This document shows, piece after piece, positions 47,725 to 58,011 of a stretch of 64,000 nucleotides of DNA. Below the pieces are notes generated by a model. That model worked only from the letters and a program-made list of their open reading frames with translations, had not been told where the DNA came from and did no database searches. A program made the translations under genes and the position numbers. Within the stretch, counting starts at the first letter, position 1; every line of letters begins with the position of its first letter. The stretch spans positions 62,001-126,000 of the forward strand of contig CAKQEA010000001.1 of the NCBI GenBank assembly GCA_934229785.1, written 5' to 3'. Source of the stretch: an uncultured Anaeroplasmataceae bacterium. GTDB lineage: Bacteria; Bacillota_I; Bacilli_A; Acholeplasmatales; Anaeroplasmataceae.

Positions 47725-49007
47725 TATAATAGCTTATCAAGTGCAGCTTCAACATTTTGATATTTTTTATTTTTCTTTTTTATGATTATTCCATTTTTAA
47801 TAACTAGTTTTGGATTTCTTAGTGCTGTTAAATCATTTAAAGGATTGTCATCTAAAATTAATAAATCAGCATTTTTATTTTCCTCAACGCTACCAATTAT
47901 ATCATCCATTCCTAAAATCTTAGCATTTACCTCTGTTGCTGTATGGATTGCAAAATTATTGTCAACTCCATCTACATATTTTGAGAAGTAATATAGTTCA
48001 CGCCACATATCATAGTGAGTTATGTAAGGACAGCCTGTATCTGTACCAAGGCCTACATTTATATTATGCTTAATGCATGCTTCAGCCATTTTAATCATGC
48101 CATCTAATAATACCTTGGTGTTATATTCGCAATCTTCACCATAGCCTGTTTCTAGTGGATCAATTAAGGCTAGTGGTATTGCTGGAGATAGTGTTGTAAT
48201 TAATGCCCCATTGTTTGATTTGAAAATTTCAAGATATTTATCATCAACCAATGCACCATGTTCAATTGTGTCAACTCCGTTTAAAATTGCTACTATAATT
48301 CCTTCTGGTCCTTCAACATGGGCAGCAACATTTAAGCCTAGCTCATGTGCTTTTGTAGTACAGGCTTTAACTATTTCGGCTTGCATTTTTAATTCTCCGG
48401 GATGTCCTCTATGGGTACAATCTAATACACCACCAGTAATCATAAGCTTAATAAGGTTAGCATTTGTTTTAGCAATTTTTTCAACCTGTTTAATTGCCCC
48501 ATCTATATCATTTACCGCAACAGACACAGTTCCTTCCATATGTCCATGTAAAGTGCATATTGCTTCATTTGATGCAACTACTGTTGGCCCCATTATTTTA
48601 TTTTGTTTAATTTTTTTTGAAACTATAGAATCAAAATCTCCTATTCCACCTACTGTTCTTATTGTTGTAACACCAGAATATAATTCAGTTTGAGCTGCTT
48701 TTGCTTCAATTTTTACTCCAATTTTTCTAGTTATAGAATTTGATTTTATAAATTTAACAAGCTTTTGTAGGTTTGCTACCTTTTTTCCACCTATTTTACC
48801 AGAACCAGGAAGGTGCACATGCATATTAATTAAGCCTGGCATTACATAGGCACCGTTTAAATTAAGTGTTTTACCATTTGTTTTTAAATTGTTTTCGATT
48901 TTTATGATTTTTCCGTTCTTTATTAATATATCTGTATTAGTTTTTATTTGCATATTTAGCTTCCCATCTAATACATTAACATTATGTAATAATAGTTCTT
49001 TTGACAT
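47724..49007 (-). CDS. Amidohydrolase-superfamily metal-dependent hydrolase
   Basis: 427 residues. Beta-sandwich N-terminus, then the TIM-barrel motifs: GLINMHVHLPG (HxH near 62-64), KLMITGG, AAHVEGPEG, TIEHGALVD and GLGTDTGCPYI (catalytic Asp). This resembles the imidazolonepropionase/Xaa-Pro dipeptidase (prolidase) branch, which cleaves small amides or dipeptides. Substrate cannot be assigned. Monocistronic, read towards the long terminator. Confidence 0.8.
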   Translation of the reverse strand: MSKELLLHNVNVLDGKLNMQIKTNTDILIKNGKIIKIENNLKTNGKTLNLNGAYVMPGLINMHVHLPGSGKIGGKKVANLQKLVKFIKSNSITRKIGVKIEAKAAQTELYSGVTTIRTVGGIGDFDSIVSKKIKQNKIMGPTVVASNEAICTLHGHMEGTVSVAVNDIDGAIKQVEKIAKTNANLIKLMITGGVLDCTHRGHPGELKMQAEIVKACTTKAHELGLNVAAHVEGPEGIIVAILNGVDTIEHGALVDDKYLEIFKSNNGALITTLSPAIPLALIDPLETGYGEDCEYNTKVLLDGMIKMAEACIKHNINVGLGTDTGCPYITHYDMWRELYYFSKYVDGVDNNFAIHTATEVNAKILGMDDIIGSVEENKNADLLILDDNPLNDLTALRNPKLVIKNGIIIKKKNKKYQNVEAALDKLL

Positions 49008-49166
49008 AGTTTTTCCCTCGTTTTCTTTATTTTAAAGATTATTTACCAAAATGTCAAATTATTCAAGATAATTTTTATTATTTTAAATTATTTGAGTTGT
49101 ATATATAATTCGACAAATAATTTAACTATTATGCATATAATTGTAGATAATGAGGAGGAAAAAAAT

Positions 49167-50717
49167 ATGAAATTTGTAAAAAGTAGGAAATTACATAGAA
49201 AAAATGTTATTAACCCCTTAATAATGTCAAATTTTCAAATTTATGAAATTAATTTAATAAAAAACACTTATATAATGATTCATCCAATATATAACTATGC
49301 CTTAGAAAAAGGTAGGTATGATGAGGCAGTAAAAAAGCATTTTGAAGCTGATGGAATAGAGACAAATATTGATGTGGTTGACAATTTAAGTATTAATTCA
49401 ATCAAAAAGTCTTTAATCACTACTGATATAAAGGAAATGAGATATAAGAAAAAGATTAATGGTATTGAAACATGGTGTTTGACGACTTTAATTGTATTAA
49501 AAAGAAAAAATGGAATTCCCTCTAAGGTCATTTTAACAATAAAAAATATAGAATCTATCGTTCAAGATGAGATTAATACTAAGACGATTTTACGAGCAAA
49601 AGCTATAGAAGCAAAAAAAGCCTCTGATGCTAAAACTAGATTTTTATCACAAATGTCACACGAAATTAGAACACCACTAAATTCAATTATTGGGTTTAAT
49701 GAGCTTGCTATTAAAAATAATACTGATAGAGTTATTGCCCAATATTTAGATAACATTCAATCTTCGTCAAAGCATTTGCTTGATTTAATTAATGAAGTGC
49801 TTGATATGTCTAGGATTGAATCTGGAAAGCTTACCTTAGACAATAAAGTTGTTAATTTAAATGTTATAGTTGATCATGTCTTTGATATTTTGCAAAATGG
49901 TATTTCTAAAAAAAATATTAAGGTCACAAAGAGTATTGATATAATACATGAATATATATATACAGATAAGGTTAGAATTTCTCAGATGCTCTTAAATATT
50001 TTAAATAATTCAATAAAATTCGTTTTGGATAATGGGGAAATTTGTTTTTCTTTAAAAGAAGTAAAATATACATCTGATAAGACATATTATCAAATAATTG
50101 TTACCGATAATGGTATTGGTATGAGTGATTCATTTTTAGAAAGAGCATTTATTCCATTTGAGCGTGATGAATCAAATATTTTTATAGAGGGAACTGGATT
50201 AGGCTTACCTATTGTAAAGTCAATTGTTGAAATGATGAATGGATCAATTAATTTAGAAAGTAAGGAAGGGGAAGGAACTAAGGTTGAAATTACCCTATGC
50301 TTCGATGTATATGAAAATTGTGTTGGTACTGATAGTAAGGATTTTCATAATAAAGATATAAGGGGTAAAAATATTTTAGTTGTTGAGGATAATGAATTAA
50401 ATCAAGAGCTTGTTAAAATTATTTTAACTGAAAATGAAATAAACTGCACAATGGCAGAAAATGGTAGTGTTGCAGTTGAAAAAATTAAAAACAATAATTA
50501 CGATTTAGTGTTAATGGATTGTCTTATGCCGATTATGGATGGATATGAAGCAACAAGAAAAATTAGAGAAATTAATAAATCAATTCCTATCATAGCTATG
50601 ACAGCTAACGCTTTTACTGAAGATATTTCAAAATCAATTGCAGCAGGTATGAATGCTCATATTTCTAAACCTCTCTCTCTTACATCATTAATTACAATTC
50701 TAAAAAAATATTTATAA
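49167..50717 (+). CDS. Hybrid histidine kinase with C-terminal receiver
   Basis: 516 residues from the ATG behind GAGGAGG; the frame opens 75 bases earlier without a site. The N-terminal 150 residues are an unassigned, PAS-like region without membrane helices, so this is a cytosolic sensor. HisKA has SHEIRTPLNSIIGF (His near 165), HATPase_c has GTGLGLPIVKS, and the receiver (about 390-516) has DCLMPIMDGYEA with Asp near 451 and HISKPLSL. No Hpt domain or output regulator is adjacent. Confidence 0.88.
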   Translation: MKFVKSRKLHRKNVINPLIMSNFQIYEINLIKNTYIMIHPIYNYALEKGRYDEAVKKHFEADGIETNIDVVDNLSINSIKKSLITTDIKEMRYKKKINGIETWCLTTLIVLKRKNGIPSKVILTIKNIESIVQDEINTKTILRAKAIEAKKASDAKTRFLSQMSHEIRTPLNSIIGFNELAIKNNTDRVIAQYLDNIQSSSKHLLDLINEVLDMSRIESGKLTLDNKVVNLNVIVDHVFDILQNGISKKNIKVTKSIDIIHEYIYTDKVRISQMLLNILNNSIKFVLDNGEICFSLKEVKYTSDKTYYQIIVTDNGIGMSDSFLERAFIPFERDESNIFIEGTGLGLPIVKSIVEMMNGSINLESKEGEGTKVEITLCFDVYENCVGTDSKDFHNKDIRGKNILVVEDNELNQELVKIILTENEINCTMAENGSVAVEKIKNNNYDLVLMDCLMPIMDGYEATRKIREINKSIPIIAMTANAFTEDISKSIAAGMNAHISKPLSLTSLITILKKYL

Positions 50718-50798
50718 GAGCTGTTTTACTAGTATTTTTTATCAAATAGTGATATAATCAAAGAAACGAAATTACTATTTAAAAGGAGAAATATTTGT

Positions 50799-52460
50799 AT
50801 GAAACTATCACCACTTCAAATTGCTAGATATTCTTACGTTCCAAAGTTGCCTGGAATGCTAAGAAATGGTATTAATGAAATTTGTGTTAAAGAGGGAGAA
50901 TTAACAAAAAGTGTTGCAGACCAAGAAAAAATTAAGGATTTATTTCCTAATACCTATGGAAAAAGAGAAATTGTATTTCAAAAAGGAAAAAATACATCCC
51001 AGCCTAAAAAACAGGTTGTAGGTGTAATTCTATCAGGTGGTCAAGCGCCTGGCGGACATAATGTTGTTTGTGGACTTTATGATGCGTTAAAGAAGACAAA
51101 TAAGGATAATGTATTACTTGGATTTAAAAAGGGACCTAGTGGATTAATTGATGATGATTATATTGAATTTACAGATGATTATATTAATCAATTTAGAAAT
51201 ACAGGTGGCTTTGATATTATAGGCTCAGGTAGAACTAAGCTTGAAACAAAGGAACAATTTGAGATTGCTCGTAATGTTTGTAAAAAGCATGGTATTACTG
51301 CAATAGTTATCATTGGTGGAGATGATTCTAACACTAATGCGGCTGTTTTAGCTGAATATTTTCAAGCAAATAATACAGGAGTTCAGGTTATTGGCTGTCC
51401 AAAAACTATTGATGGAGATTTAAAAAATGAGGATATTGAATGCTCATTTGGTTTTGATACTGCAACTAAAACTTATTCTGAATTGATTGGAAATGTTCAA
51501 AGAGATGCAAATTCAGCCAAGAAATATTGGCATTTTATTAAGGTTATGGGACGTTCAGCAAGTCATGTTGCCCTAGAATGTGCTTTAGAGACTCAGCCTA
51601 ATATTTGTTTGGTTTCTGAAGAGGTTGAGGCTAAGAAGATGTCTTTAGCTCAAATTGCAAATTATATTGCGGATTCTGTATGTGCTCGTAGTAAAAAGGA
51701 AATGAATTTTGGTGTAGTAATTATTCCAGAAGGAGTTGTTGAATTTGTTCCAGAATTTAAGAAATTAATTTCTGAAATTAACGAGCTTCTTGCAGGTGAT
51801 AAGGCTAAAGTATTTAATGAGCTTCAAACATGGGAAGAAAAATATGAATTTATTAAAAATGGTTTGACTAAGGAATCATTTGCGGTATTTGAAATTCTTC
51901 CATTAAACATTGAACAACAGTTATTTTTAGAGCGTGATCCTCATGGTAACGTTCAGGTGTCACTAATTGAATCAGAAAAGCTGTTCTCAGCTTTAGTTAA
52001 AAATAATCTTGAAGAAAGAAGAAAAAGGGGAGAATATAATGGCAAGTTTAGTGCTCTTCATCATTTCTTTGGCTATGAAGGAAGATGTGCCTTCCCTTCA
52101 AATTTCGATGCTGACTATTGCTATTCTTTAGGCTATAATGCATTTATGCTAATTCAGTATGGATATAATGGTTATTTATCAAAGGTTTCTAATTTATCAA
52201 AACCAGCTGAGGAATGGATTGCTGGAGGTATGCCTATTACAAAGATGATGAATATTGAACGTCGTCATGGTGAGGATAAGCCAGTTATTAAAAAGGCATT
52301 AGTTGAGCTTGATGGAAAACCATTTAAGTATTTTGCCTCTCATAGGGATGAATGGGCTGTTGAAACTTGTTTCTTATATCCAGGCGCAATTCAATATTAT
52401 GGACCAAAAGAGGTTTGTGATTTGACAACTAGAACACTTGCTTTAGAACATGAAGAATAA
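50799..52460 (+). CDS. pfp: Pyrophosphate-dependent 6-phosphofructokinase
   Basis: 553 residues. Reversibly phosphorylates fructose 6-phosphate with pyrophosphate. Seen: [18 protein letters not shown] at the phosphate-donor loop, [10 protein letters not shown] (near 174; the second Asp marks PPi over ATP use), PKTIDGDL (near 200) with the catalytic Asp, and the [11 protein letters not shown] sugar-phosphate site. The long form, as in plants, spirochaetes and Acholeplasma-type bacteria, saves ATP in fermenting cells. AAAAGGAG precedes the ATG; a strong terminator follows. Confidence 0.92.
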   Translation: MKLSPLQIARYSYVPKLPGMLRNGINEICVKEGELTKSVADQEKIKDLFPNTYGKREIVFQKGKNTSQPKKQVVGVILSGGQAPGGHNVVCGLYDALKKTNKDNVLLGFKKGPSGLIDDDYIEFTDDYINQFRNTGGFDIIGSGRTKLETKEQFEIARNVCKKHGITAIVIIGGDDSNTNAAVLAEYFQANNTGVQVIGCPKTIDGDLKNEDIECSFGFDTATKTYSELIGNVQRDANSAKKYWHFIKVMGRSASHVALECALETQPNICLVSEEVEAKKMSLAQIANYIADSVCARSKKEMNFGVVIIPEGVVEFVPEFKKLISEINELLAGDKAKVFNELQTWEEKYEFIKNGLTKESFAVFEILPLNIEQQLFLERDPHGNVQVSLIESEKLFSALVKNNLEERRKRGEYNGKFSALHHFFGYEGRCAFPSNFDADYCYSLGYNAFMLIQYGYNGYLSKVSNLSKPAEEWIAGGMPITKMMNIERRHGEDKPVIKKALVELDGKPFKYFASHRDEWAVETCFLYPGAIQYYGPKEVCDLTTRTLALEHEE

Positions 52461-52466
52461 TTAATT

Positions 52467-52512
52467 AAGAAACAAATTGTAAGGCAAGATCTTACATTTG
52501 TTTCTTTTTTCT
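52467..52512 (+). terminator. Terminator after the PPi-phosphofructokinase gene
   Basis: AAGAAACAAATTGTAAG (52467-52483) pairs with CTTACATTTGTTTCTT (52491-52506) with one bulge, then TTTTCTTT. Confidence 0.85.
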
Positions 52513-52528
52513 TTAATTAGGAGTAAAT

Positions 52529-53434
52529 ATGGATGATATAATTAAAATTAATAACTTAAGAAAATGCTTTAAGGATATTGTTGCGGTTAATGACTTATCA
52601 TTTAAGGTTAAAAAAGGAGAATTCTTTGCCTTTTTAGGAATAAATGGGGCTGGAAAATCAACTACTATATCAATAATGTGTGGAGAGTTAAAAAGAGATG
52701 GTGGTAGTGTTGAAATTGATGGTAAAAATATCGATGATGATATGCTTGAAATTAGAAAAAAATTAGGTGTTGTTTATCAAAATAATGTTTTAGATAAAGC
52801 ATTAACTGTTTATGATAATTTGAAATTTAGAGCCTCCCTATATGGAATTTACGATGTTGAATTTAATAAAAGATTGGATTTGATGGCCTCAATGCTTGAT
52901 TTTAAGGATTTGTATAAAAGGTGCTACGCTAAACTATCAGGTGGACAGAAAAGAAGAGTTGATATTGCTAGAGCTTTAATTCATAAACCCGAAATTTTGA
53001 TTTTAGATGAGCCTACTACAGGACTTGATCCTCAAACAAGGAAGCTTGTATGGAAGGTTATTAATAAATTAAGAGTAGAAGAAAAATTAACAGTATTCTT
53101 AACAACTCATTATATGGAGGAGGTTAATTATGCTGATTACATTGTAATGCTTAATAAAGGAAATATTGTAGCTTGCGGTACACCAATAGAATTAAAGAAT
53201 AAATATACTGGAGATTTTATAATTTTATACAATGTCAGTGAGAATAATATTAAATGCTTGGGTATGCCATATAAAAAAGTTTCATCTGGCTTTAAAATAG
53301 AGGTTAAAAATACTCTTGAGGCTACAAAACTGATTTTAGCTCATCCTGATATTTTTAATGATTATGAGATAATAAAGGGAAACATGGATGATGTCTTTTT
53401 AAATGCCACAGGATTAAAGCTAGGAGGAGAGTAG
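52529..53434 (+). CDS. ABC-2 type transporter ATP-binding protein
   Basis: 301 residues: Walker A GINGAGKST, signature LSGGQKRRVDIARA, Walker B LILDEPTTGLD and TTHYMEE as switch. The C-terminal extension (about 225-301), ending in DDVFLNATG, is usual for drug, lipid or polysaccharide exporters of this type (CcmA/DrrA-like). The permease starts 1 base after the stop. Confidence 0.9.
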   Translation: MDDIIKINNLRKCFKDIVAVNDLSFKVKKGEFFAFLGINGAGKSTTISIMCGELKRDGGSVEIDGKNIDDDMLEIRKKLGVVYQNNVLDKALTVYDNLKFRASLYGIYDVEFNKRLDLMASMLDFKDLYKRCYAKLSGGQKRRVDIARALIHKPEILILDEPTTGLDPQTRKLVWKVINKLRVEEKLTVFLTTHYMEEVNYADYIVMLNKGNIVACGTPIELKNKYTGDFIILYNVSENNIKCLGMPYKKVSSGFKIEVKNTLEATKLILAHPDIFNDYEIIKGNMDDVFLNATGLKLGGE

Positions 53435-53435
53435 G

Positions 53436-54335
53436 ATGAGATTAGGATGTTTAATTATAAGAAATACTAAAATATTTTTTAAAGATAAAGGATTAGTCTT
53501 GACATCACTTATTACTCCAATGATTTTAATACTGCTTTATGTTACTTTTTTAAGAAATGTATATGTTGATTCATTTAATAGTGCAGTTAGCTCTTTTAAT
53601 TGGAATGTTGACGATAAATGCATTGATGGTTTTGTTTACGGCTGGTTGTTTTCATCACTTCTTGCAGTATCAGGTATAACTGTAGCATTTTGTTCTAATC
53701 TATTGATGGTTCAAGATAAAGTAACAGGAGCTGTTAACGATTTGATGATTGCTCCGATTAAAAAAACAAAGCTTGCTGTTTCATATTATATTGCAAGTAT
53801 GCTTGTTTCATTAATTATTTGTTATCTTGAAATGATTATTGGCTTTATTATTATGGCGTTTACAGGTTGGTATTTATCAGCAGGTGATGTTTTGTTGATT
53901 ATTTTAAACGTCTTTTTACTTGTTAATTTTGGTACATCATTATCATCTATAATTAATTGTTTTTTAAGTTCTCAAGGACAGATGTCAGCAGTTGGTACCT
54001 TGGTATCATCTATTTATGGATTTATATGTGGTGCTTATATGCCAATTAATCAATTTGGTAGTGGACTTCAGCATGTACTTAGTTTTTTACCTGGAACATA
54101 TGCTACTCATGCAATAAGATATTCATTTGAAAGAGGTGTTTTGAATGAATTAAAAACTTCTCAAGGTTTTCCTTCTGAAGTTGTTAATAAAATTGCCTCA
54201 AGCTTTGATATAAATATTAGTTTTTTTAATAATGAGATTCCATTTTGGGGCTCAATTATTATATTGGCCTCATCAACAGTAATTTTTATTAGTATATATA
54301 TTTTGTTAAATGTAAGAAAAAATATGTTAAAATGA
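53436..54335 (+). CDS. ABC-2 type transporter permease
   Basis: 299 residues, six membrane helices (about 20-40, 65-90, 115-140, 145-170, 178-198, 270-292) in the ABC-2 layout. VQDKVTGAVNDLMIAPIKKTKLAVSYY matches the coupling region between helices 2 and 3. Works with the preceding ATPase. Substrate unknown. Confidence 0.88.
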   Translation: MRLGCLIIRNTKIFFKDKGLVLTSLITPMILILLYVTFLRNVYVDSFNSAVSSFNWNVDDKCIDGFVYGWLFSSLLAVSGITVAFCSNLLMVQDKVTGAVNDLMIAPIKKTKLAVSYYIASMLVSLIICYLEMIIGFIIMAFTGWYLSAGDVLLIILNVFLLVNFGTSLSSIINCFLSSQGQMSAVGTLVSSIYGFICGAYMPINQFGSGLQHVLSFLPGTYATHAIRYSFERGVLNELKTSQGFPSEVVNKIASSFDINISFFNNEIPFWGSIIILASSTVIFISIYILLNVRKNMLK

Positions 54336-54406
54336 TTTATTAAAATATGTATTGTTCTTTTGAAGTGTTTTTTAAAATTTAAGATTTAGAGTAATCAAAA
54401 CTAAAA

Positions 54407-54425
54407 AGGAAGCAATTAGCTTCCT
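54407..54425. terminator. Short hairpin after the ABC-2 permease gene
   Basis: AGGAAGC (54407-54413) and GCTTCCT (54419-54425) around AATTA. An A run precedes it but no T run follows, so on the plus strand it is at best a weak terminator. Confidence 0.35.
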
Positions 54426-54496
54426 AGAGTAAAAATATTTACTTTTGCTGTAATAAATGATATAAATATAAATAAGAATTAGAAAGAGGTATTATT

Positions 54497-55234
54497 ATGG
54501 CACAGGAAATTTCAGTAAGTACATTTGAAAGAAACCTTAAAATGTATAATAGAAAGGGCTTAAGAAGAAGATTTTCTTCAGTTTATGATCATGAAGGAGA
54601 ATATTTAAAGGCAAAGCCTTTAGGTGTGACTCCTAAATATGTTTTAGAGGTTATTATCGATAAAGATTATGTGTTAGATTTTCAAGAGCTTTTAAAAAAA
54701 GAAAATTTTAAAATTGTTGGAGATGTAAATTATATTCATATTGAAAAAATAGTTAATGATTATCATGAAAATGAAGCACTATATTCTAGTTCAAAGGAAG
54801 CTATTGAGGCATTTGAGAAGGATTATAAGAATATTTTAGCTAATATTAAAGACTATAAAGAAATTGAAAATGATGATTGCAGCTTTTATTTCTTGCCTTA
54901 TAACGATAATATTTCAAATATTTGTCAGTTTATTGAAGAGGAAAAGGATAAGATTTTAAGCTATGCTAAGGAAAAAGATGTAACAATTATAATGAACTTA
55001 ATTGGATTTTCATCAATTATAAAGGGATTTATTGGATTTAATTTCTATGATGCAGATCAAAATGATAAGGAAGTTGTAGTTGACTATACATCTAATTTCA
55101 CAATTAATCTTGATTTTGCAAAAGGAGCAACAGTATATAATACGGCGATTTTATTAAAAGGCTTATCTGATAACGAAGAGGATATTGAGCTTATTAATTG
55201 TCATATATTTGCTGAAAATGTTAGATTTAAATAA
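54497..55234 (+). CDS. Uncharacterised cytosolic protein
   Basis: 245 residues, no signal peptide or membrane helix. The N-terminus is basic (KMYNRKGLRRRF), the middle is a charged alpha/beta region and the last 60 residues alternate short hydrophobic strands. I recognise no family motif. AGAGG precedes the ATG, and codon use and a proper terminator indicate a real gene. Confidence 0.55.
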   Translation: MAQEISVSTFERNLKMYNRKGLRRRFSSVYDHEGEYLKAKPLGVTPKYVLEVIIDKDYVLDFQELLKKENFKIVGDVNYIHIEKIVNDYHENEALYSSSKEAIEAFEKDYKNILANIKDYKEIENDDCSFYFLPYNDNISNICQFIEEEKDKILSYAKEKDVTIIMNLIGFSSIIKGFIGFNFYDADQNDKEVVVDYTSNFTINLDFAKGATVYNTAILLKGLSDNEEDIELINCHIFAENVRFK

Positions 55235-55236
55235 AG

Positions 55237-55266
55237 AAAACGGCTTTAATTTTGCCGTTTTTTTTA
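55237..55266 (+). terminator. Terminator of the uncharacterised gene at 54497
   Basis: AAAACGGC (55237-55244) pairs with GCCGTTTT (55254-55261), followed by TTTT. Confidence 0.85.
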
Positions 55267-55268
55267 TT

Positions 55269-55292
55269 AAAAAAAGGAAGGCATAGCCTTCC
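55269..55292 (-). terminator. Terminator of the minus-strand membrane-anchored gene
   Basis: GGAAGGC-ATA-GCCTTCC (55276-55292), with a run of seven A on the plus strand (55269-55275) that becomes the T run on the minus strand. Confidence 0.8.
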
Positions 55293-55297
55293 ATTAA

Positions 55298-56158
55298 TTA
55301 GTCTCTAATAGCTCCTGAAGTATCAGATGTCATTAGTTCTTTGTATGAGTATTTTAAAATATAATTTTTTGTTTTTGTAATTGCATTTTCATTATAGCTA
55401 TATGATAGGTATAAGTAAATTGTAGGTTCTGAAACCTTAATCTTGATAGGCCAAGTGTTTGCTTTTGCAGGAAAATCTACAACATTATTTATAGTGAATA
55501 TATTTTTAGATATTGATGTATTTTGTTCAGTTCTATCTTTAGATGATAATGTGTTTTCGTATTTAAAGATGTTTGTATCACTAATTTCCTCTTCAGTTGC
55601 TTCACGGTAACCAAATCTTGATGTATTGTCCTCAACATAATATGCCTTACTTATATCTGTAGGACTTTTAACTTTATTTGAGTAGTATGGGGCATTAATT
55701 TTGATGCTTGATGTTTTTGTGGCATAAGATACAAAGCCAATCCATTTTGCACTCATACAAACATTAGCTTGAAATTTGGTATTATATTTTATCTCTTCTG
55801 AAGTATTATCGTTAAAATACATTTTTAATTCATATTTTGCAGATCCTTTATCTTCATTATATTCAGTACATGTAAAAAATAAGCCGATTTCATTAAAATC
55901 CTTACCATTCATTCTAATCACAGTATTATTTTTATCATTTGTTGTGTTGTAAGTTCCTTCAGTAAATGTATTATCAGTAGAATTTAAATTTTTTGTTTCA
56001 AAAGGAACAACCTTTGTTTTTGATGATGTTGAAGCATAGCTTTGAATTGTTGTTACTGCAAATGCAATGATAAGTATAGCTACAATTGCAAAAATTAATG
56101 TGAATAAATTTCTTCCGAATAATCTATTTTTATGTTTTTCTATTTTCTTTTTTTCCAT
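55298..56158 (-). CDS. Membrane-anchored extracellular protein of unknown function
   Basis: 286 residues. A basic N-terminus (KKKIEKHKNRLFGR) and one helix (about 17-40) anchor it; the YAS following the helix could also be a signal-peptidase site. The outer part is rich in Thr, Ser, Asn, Lys and Tyr and in beta strands (KYELKMYFNDNTSEEIKYN, for example), without a motif I know. AAGGAG precedes the ATG on the minus strand. It is a single-gene unit with its own terminator. Confidence 0.6.
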   Translation of the reverse strand: MEKKKIEKHKNRLFGRNLFTLIFAIVAILIIAFAVTTIQSYASTSSKTKVVPFETKNLNSTDNTFTEGTYNTTNDKNNTVIRMNGKDFNEIGLFFTCTEYNEDKGSAKYELKMYFNDNTSEEIKYNTKFQANVCMSAKWIGFVSYATKTSSIKINAPYYSNKVKSPTDISKAYYVEDNTSRFGYREATEEEISDTNIFKYENTLSSKDRTEQNTSISKNIFTINNVVDFPAKANTWPIKIKVSEPTIYLYLSYSYNENAITKTKNYILKYSYKELMTSDTSGAIRD

Positions 56159-56283
56159 ATAAAAAACTCCTTATACATTTATTACTATTTGATTATATCA
56201 AAAGTAATGAAAAAAAACATTATAAATGTGAAAAATATTGAAAAAAATATTATTTGATGAAAATATTTATTAACTATTTTTCA

Positions 56284-56312
56284 TTGACTAAGTATATCAA
56301 AAAAAGTATAAT
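56284..56312 (+). promoter_or_regulatory. Sigma-A promoter of rny
   Basis: TTGACT (56284-56289), 17 bases, TATAAT (56307-56312), 57 bases before the rny start. Confidence 0.7.
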
Positions 56313-56369
56313 GAAATAGAAGTTTGTTTTTAATCACAAGCTTTATTATCATTATATAGGGAGGCAAAT

Positions 56370-57956
56370 ATGAATTTTTTAGCGTCAGGTAATTTACCTG
56401 TATATGCATGGCTGCCCCTAATTATTTTGTGTTTAGCTGCTGGTGTTGCAGCTGGATATGTTTTAAGATTAAAGCTACATGAAAAATCATTTATCAAATC
56501 AAAGGAAGAGTCTGATAAATTGATTGCTGATGCAGAGGCAGAGGCTGAAAAGAAAAAACGTGAGTCTATTATTGAAGCAAAGCAAGAAATTGCAGCGTTA
56601 AAATCTGAGGCAGATAAGGATATTAAAGAGAGAAAGAGTGTTGTCGTTGAATTAGAAAATAAATTAAATCAACGTGAGGATTCTCTTGACCGTAGAAGTA
56701 ATAATCTTGATCGTCGTGAAGAAATGCTTAACGCAAAAGAAACAAAGATTGATGAAAAAAAGGTAGAATTAGAACAACAAAATATTAAGGTTGAAGCCAT
56801 TTTAAAGCAACAGGAGCAGAAACTTATTGAAATTAGCGGTTTATCGAGAGATGCAGCTAAGAAGATAATTATGGATTCTGTTAAGGAAAGTATGAAGCTT
56901 GAAATTGCTACATACATTAAGGATGAAGAGGAGAAGGCTAAGCTTGAGGTTAAGTCTAAAGCTAAAAATGCCCTTTCACTTGCTATTCAAAAGTATGCTG
57001 GAGAAACAGCAGGTGAGGCTACAGTTTCTACTGTGTCACTTCCTGTTGAGGAAATGAAGGGTAGAATTATTGGTAGAGAGGGTAGAAATATTCGTACTCT
57101 TGAATCATTAACAGGAGTTGATTTAATTATTGATGATACTCCAGAAGCAGTTGTATTATCAGGATTTGATCCGGTTCGTAGAGAAATTGCTAAGAGATCA
57201 CTAGAAATTTTGGTTTCTGATGGTAGAATACATCCAGCACGTATTGAAGAGGTTGTTGAACGTTGCCGTGGTGAAGTTGAAATGGTAATACGTGAAATGG
57301 GTGAGGAAGCAGTTTTCAAAACTGGTATTGGTAAGGTTCATCCTGATTTAATTAGATTAATCGGAAGATTAAATTTTAGAACAAGTTATGGACAAAATGT
57401 ATTGAAGCATTCAATTGAAACAGCAATGCTTGCTGGAAAGCTTGCAGCTGAGATTGGTGAAAATGAAATTTTAGCACGTCGTGCTGGTTTACTTCATGAT
57501 ATTGGTAAGGCTGTTGATCATGAAATTGAAGGCTCTCATGTTGAAATTGGTGTTGAGCTTGCAACTAAGTATCATGAGCCTAAAGAGGTTATTGATGCTA
57601 TTGCATCACATCATGAGGATGTTGCCCCTAAGAGTGTTATTGCAGTCTTAGTTGCTGCAGCTGATGCTTTATCATCAGCAAGACCTGGTGCAAGAAGTGA
57701 TTCATTAGAAAATTACACTAAACGTCTTGAGAACCTAGAGGCAATCTCTAATAGTATAAAGGGTGTTCAATCATCATTTGCTGTACAGGCTGGACGTGAG
57801 GTTCGTGTTATTGTTAATCCTGAGGAAATCGATGATTTATCTACAATTACAATTGCAAGACAAATTAAGGAAGAAATTGAGAATAAATTATCTTATCCTG
57901 GTACTATTAAGGTTACAGTTATTCGTGAAACACGTGCTGTTGATGTTGCTAAATAA
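56370..57956 (+). CDS. rny: Ribonuclease Y
   Basis: 528 residues. Membrane-bound endoribonuclease that starts mRNA decay in Firmicutes. One N-terminal helix (about 12-34), a long Glu/Lys/Arg-rich coiled coil (about 38-165), a KH domain ([15 protein letters not shown], near 231) and an HD domain with [12 protein letters not shown] (near 371) and ASHHED. Length and order match B. subtilis RNase Y. GGGAGG precedes the ATG. The ymdB and spoVS genes follow in the usual order. Confidence 0.96.
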   Translation: MNFLASGNLPVYAWLPLIILCLAAGVAAGYVLRLKLHEKSFIKSKEESDKLIADAEAEAEKKKRESIIEAKQEIAALKSEADKDIKERKSVVVELENKLNQREDSLDRRSNNLDRREEMLNAKETKIDEKKVELEQQNIKVEAILKQQEQKLIEISGLSRDAAKKIIMDSVKESMKLEIATYIKDEEEKAKLEVKSKAKNALSLAIQKYAGETAGEATVSTVSLPVEEMKGRIIGREGRNIRTLESLTGVDLIIDDTPEAVVLSGFDPVRREIAKRSLEILVSDGRIHPARIEEVVERCRGEVEMVIREMGEEAVFKTGIGKVHPDLIRLIGRLNFRTSYGQNVLKHSIETAMLAGKLAAEIGENEILARRAGLLHDIGKAVDHEIEGSHVEIGVELATKYHEPKEVIDAIASHHEDVAPKSVIAVLVAAADALSSARPGARSDSLENYTKRLENLEAISNSIKGVQSSFAVQAGREVRVIVNPEEIDDLSTITIARQIKEEIENKLSYPGTIKVTVIRETRAVDVAK

Positions 57957-57966
57957 TTATAGTAAT

Positions 57967-57994
57967 AAAAGAGTGAGATTATCACTCTTTTATA
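57967..57994 (+). terminator. Hairpin between rny and ymdB
   Basis: AAAAGAGTGA (57967-57976), loop GATTA, TCACTCTTTT (57982-57991), then ATATTTT. It probably attenuates read-through from rny into ymdB. Confidence 0.75.
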
Positions 57995-58011
57995 TTTTAA
58001 AGGAGAAAAAA

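Noticed and set aside
48211..48693. 160-codon plus-strand frame
   Set aside because: It lies wholly inside the amidohydrolase gene on the other strand, which has full motif support. It is a mirror frame without a ribosome-binding site.
56987..57319. 110-codon minus-strand frame in rny
   Set aside because: Antisense shadow of the conserved KH/HD region of RNase Y.
57763..58011. N-terminal extension of ymdB into rny
   Set aside because: The metallophosphoesterase fold starts at MKILYLGD (58012) behind AAAGGAG. The extension is an out-of-frame reading of rny.
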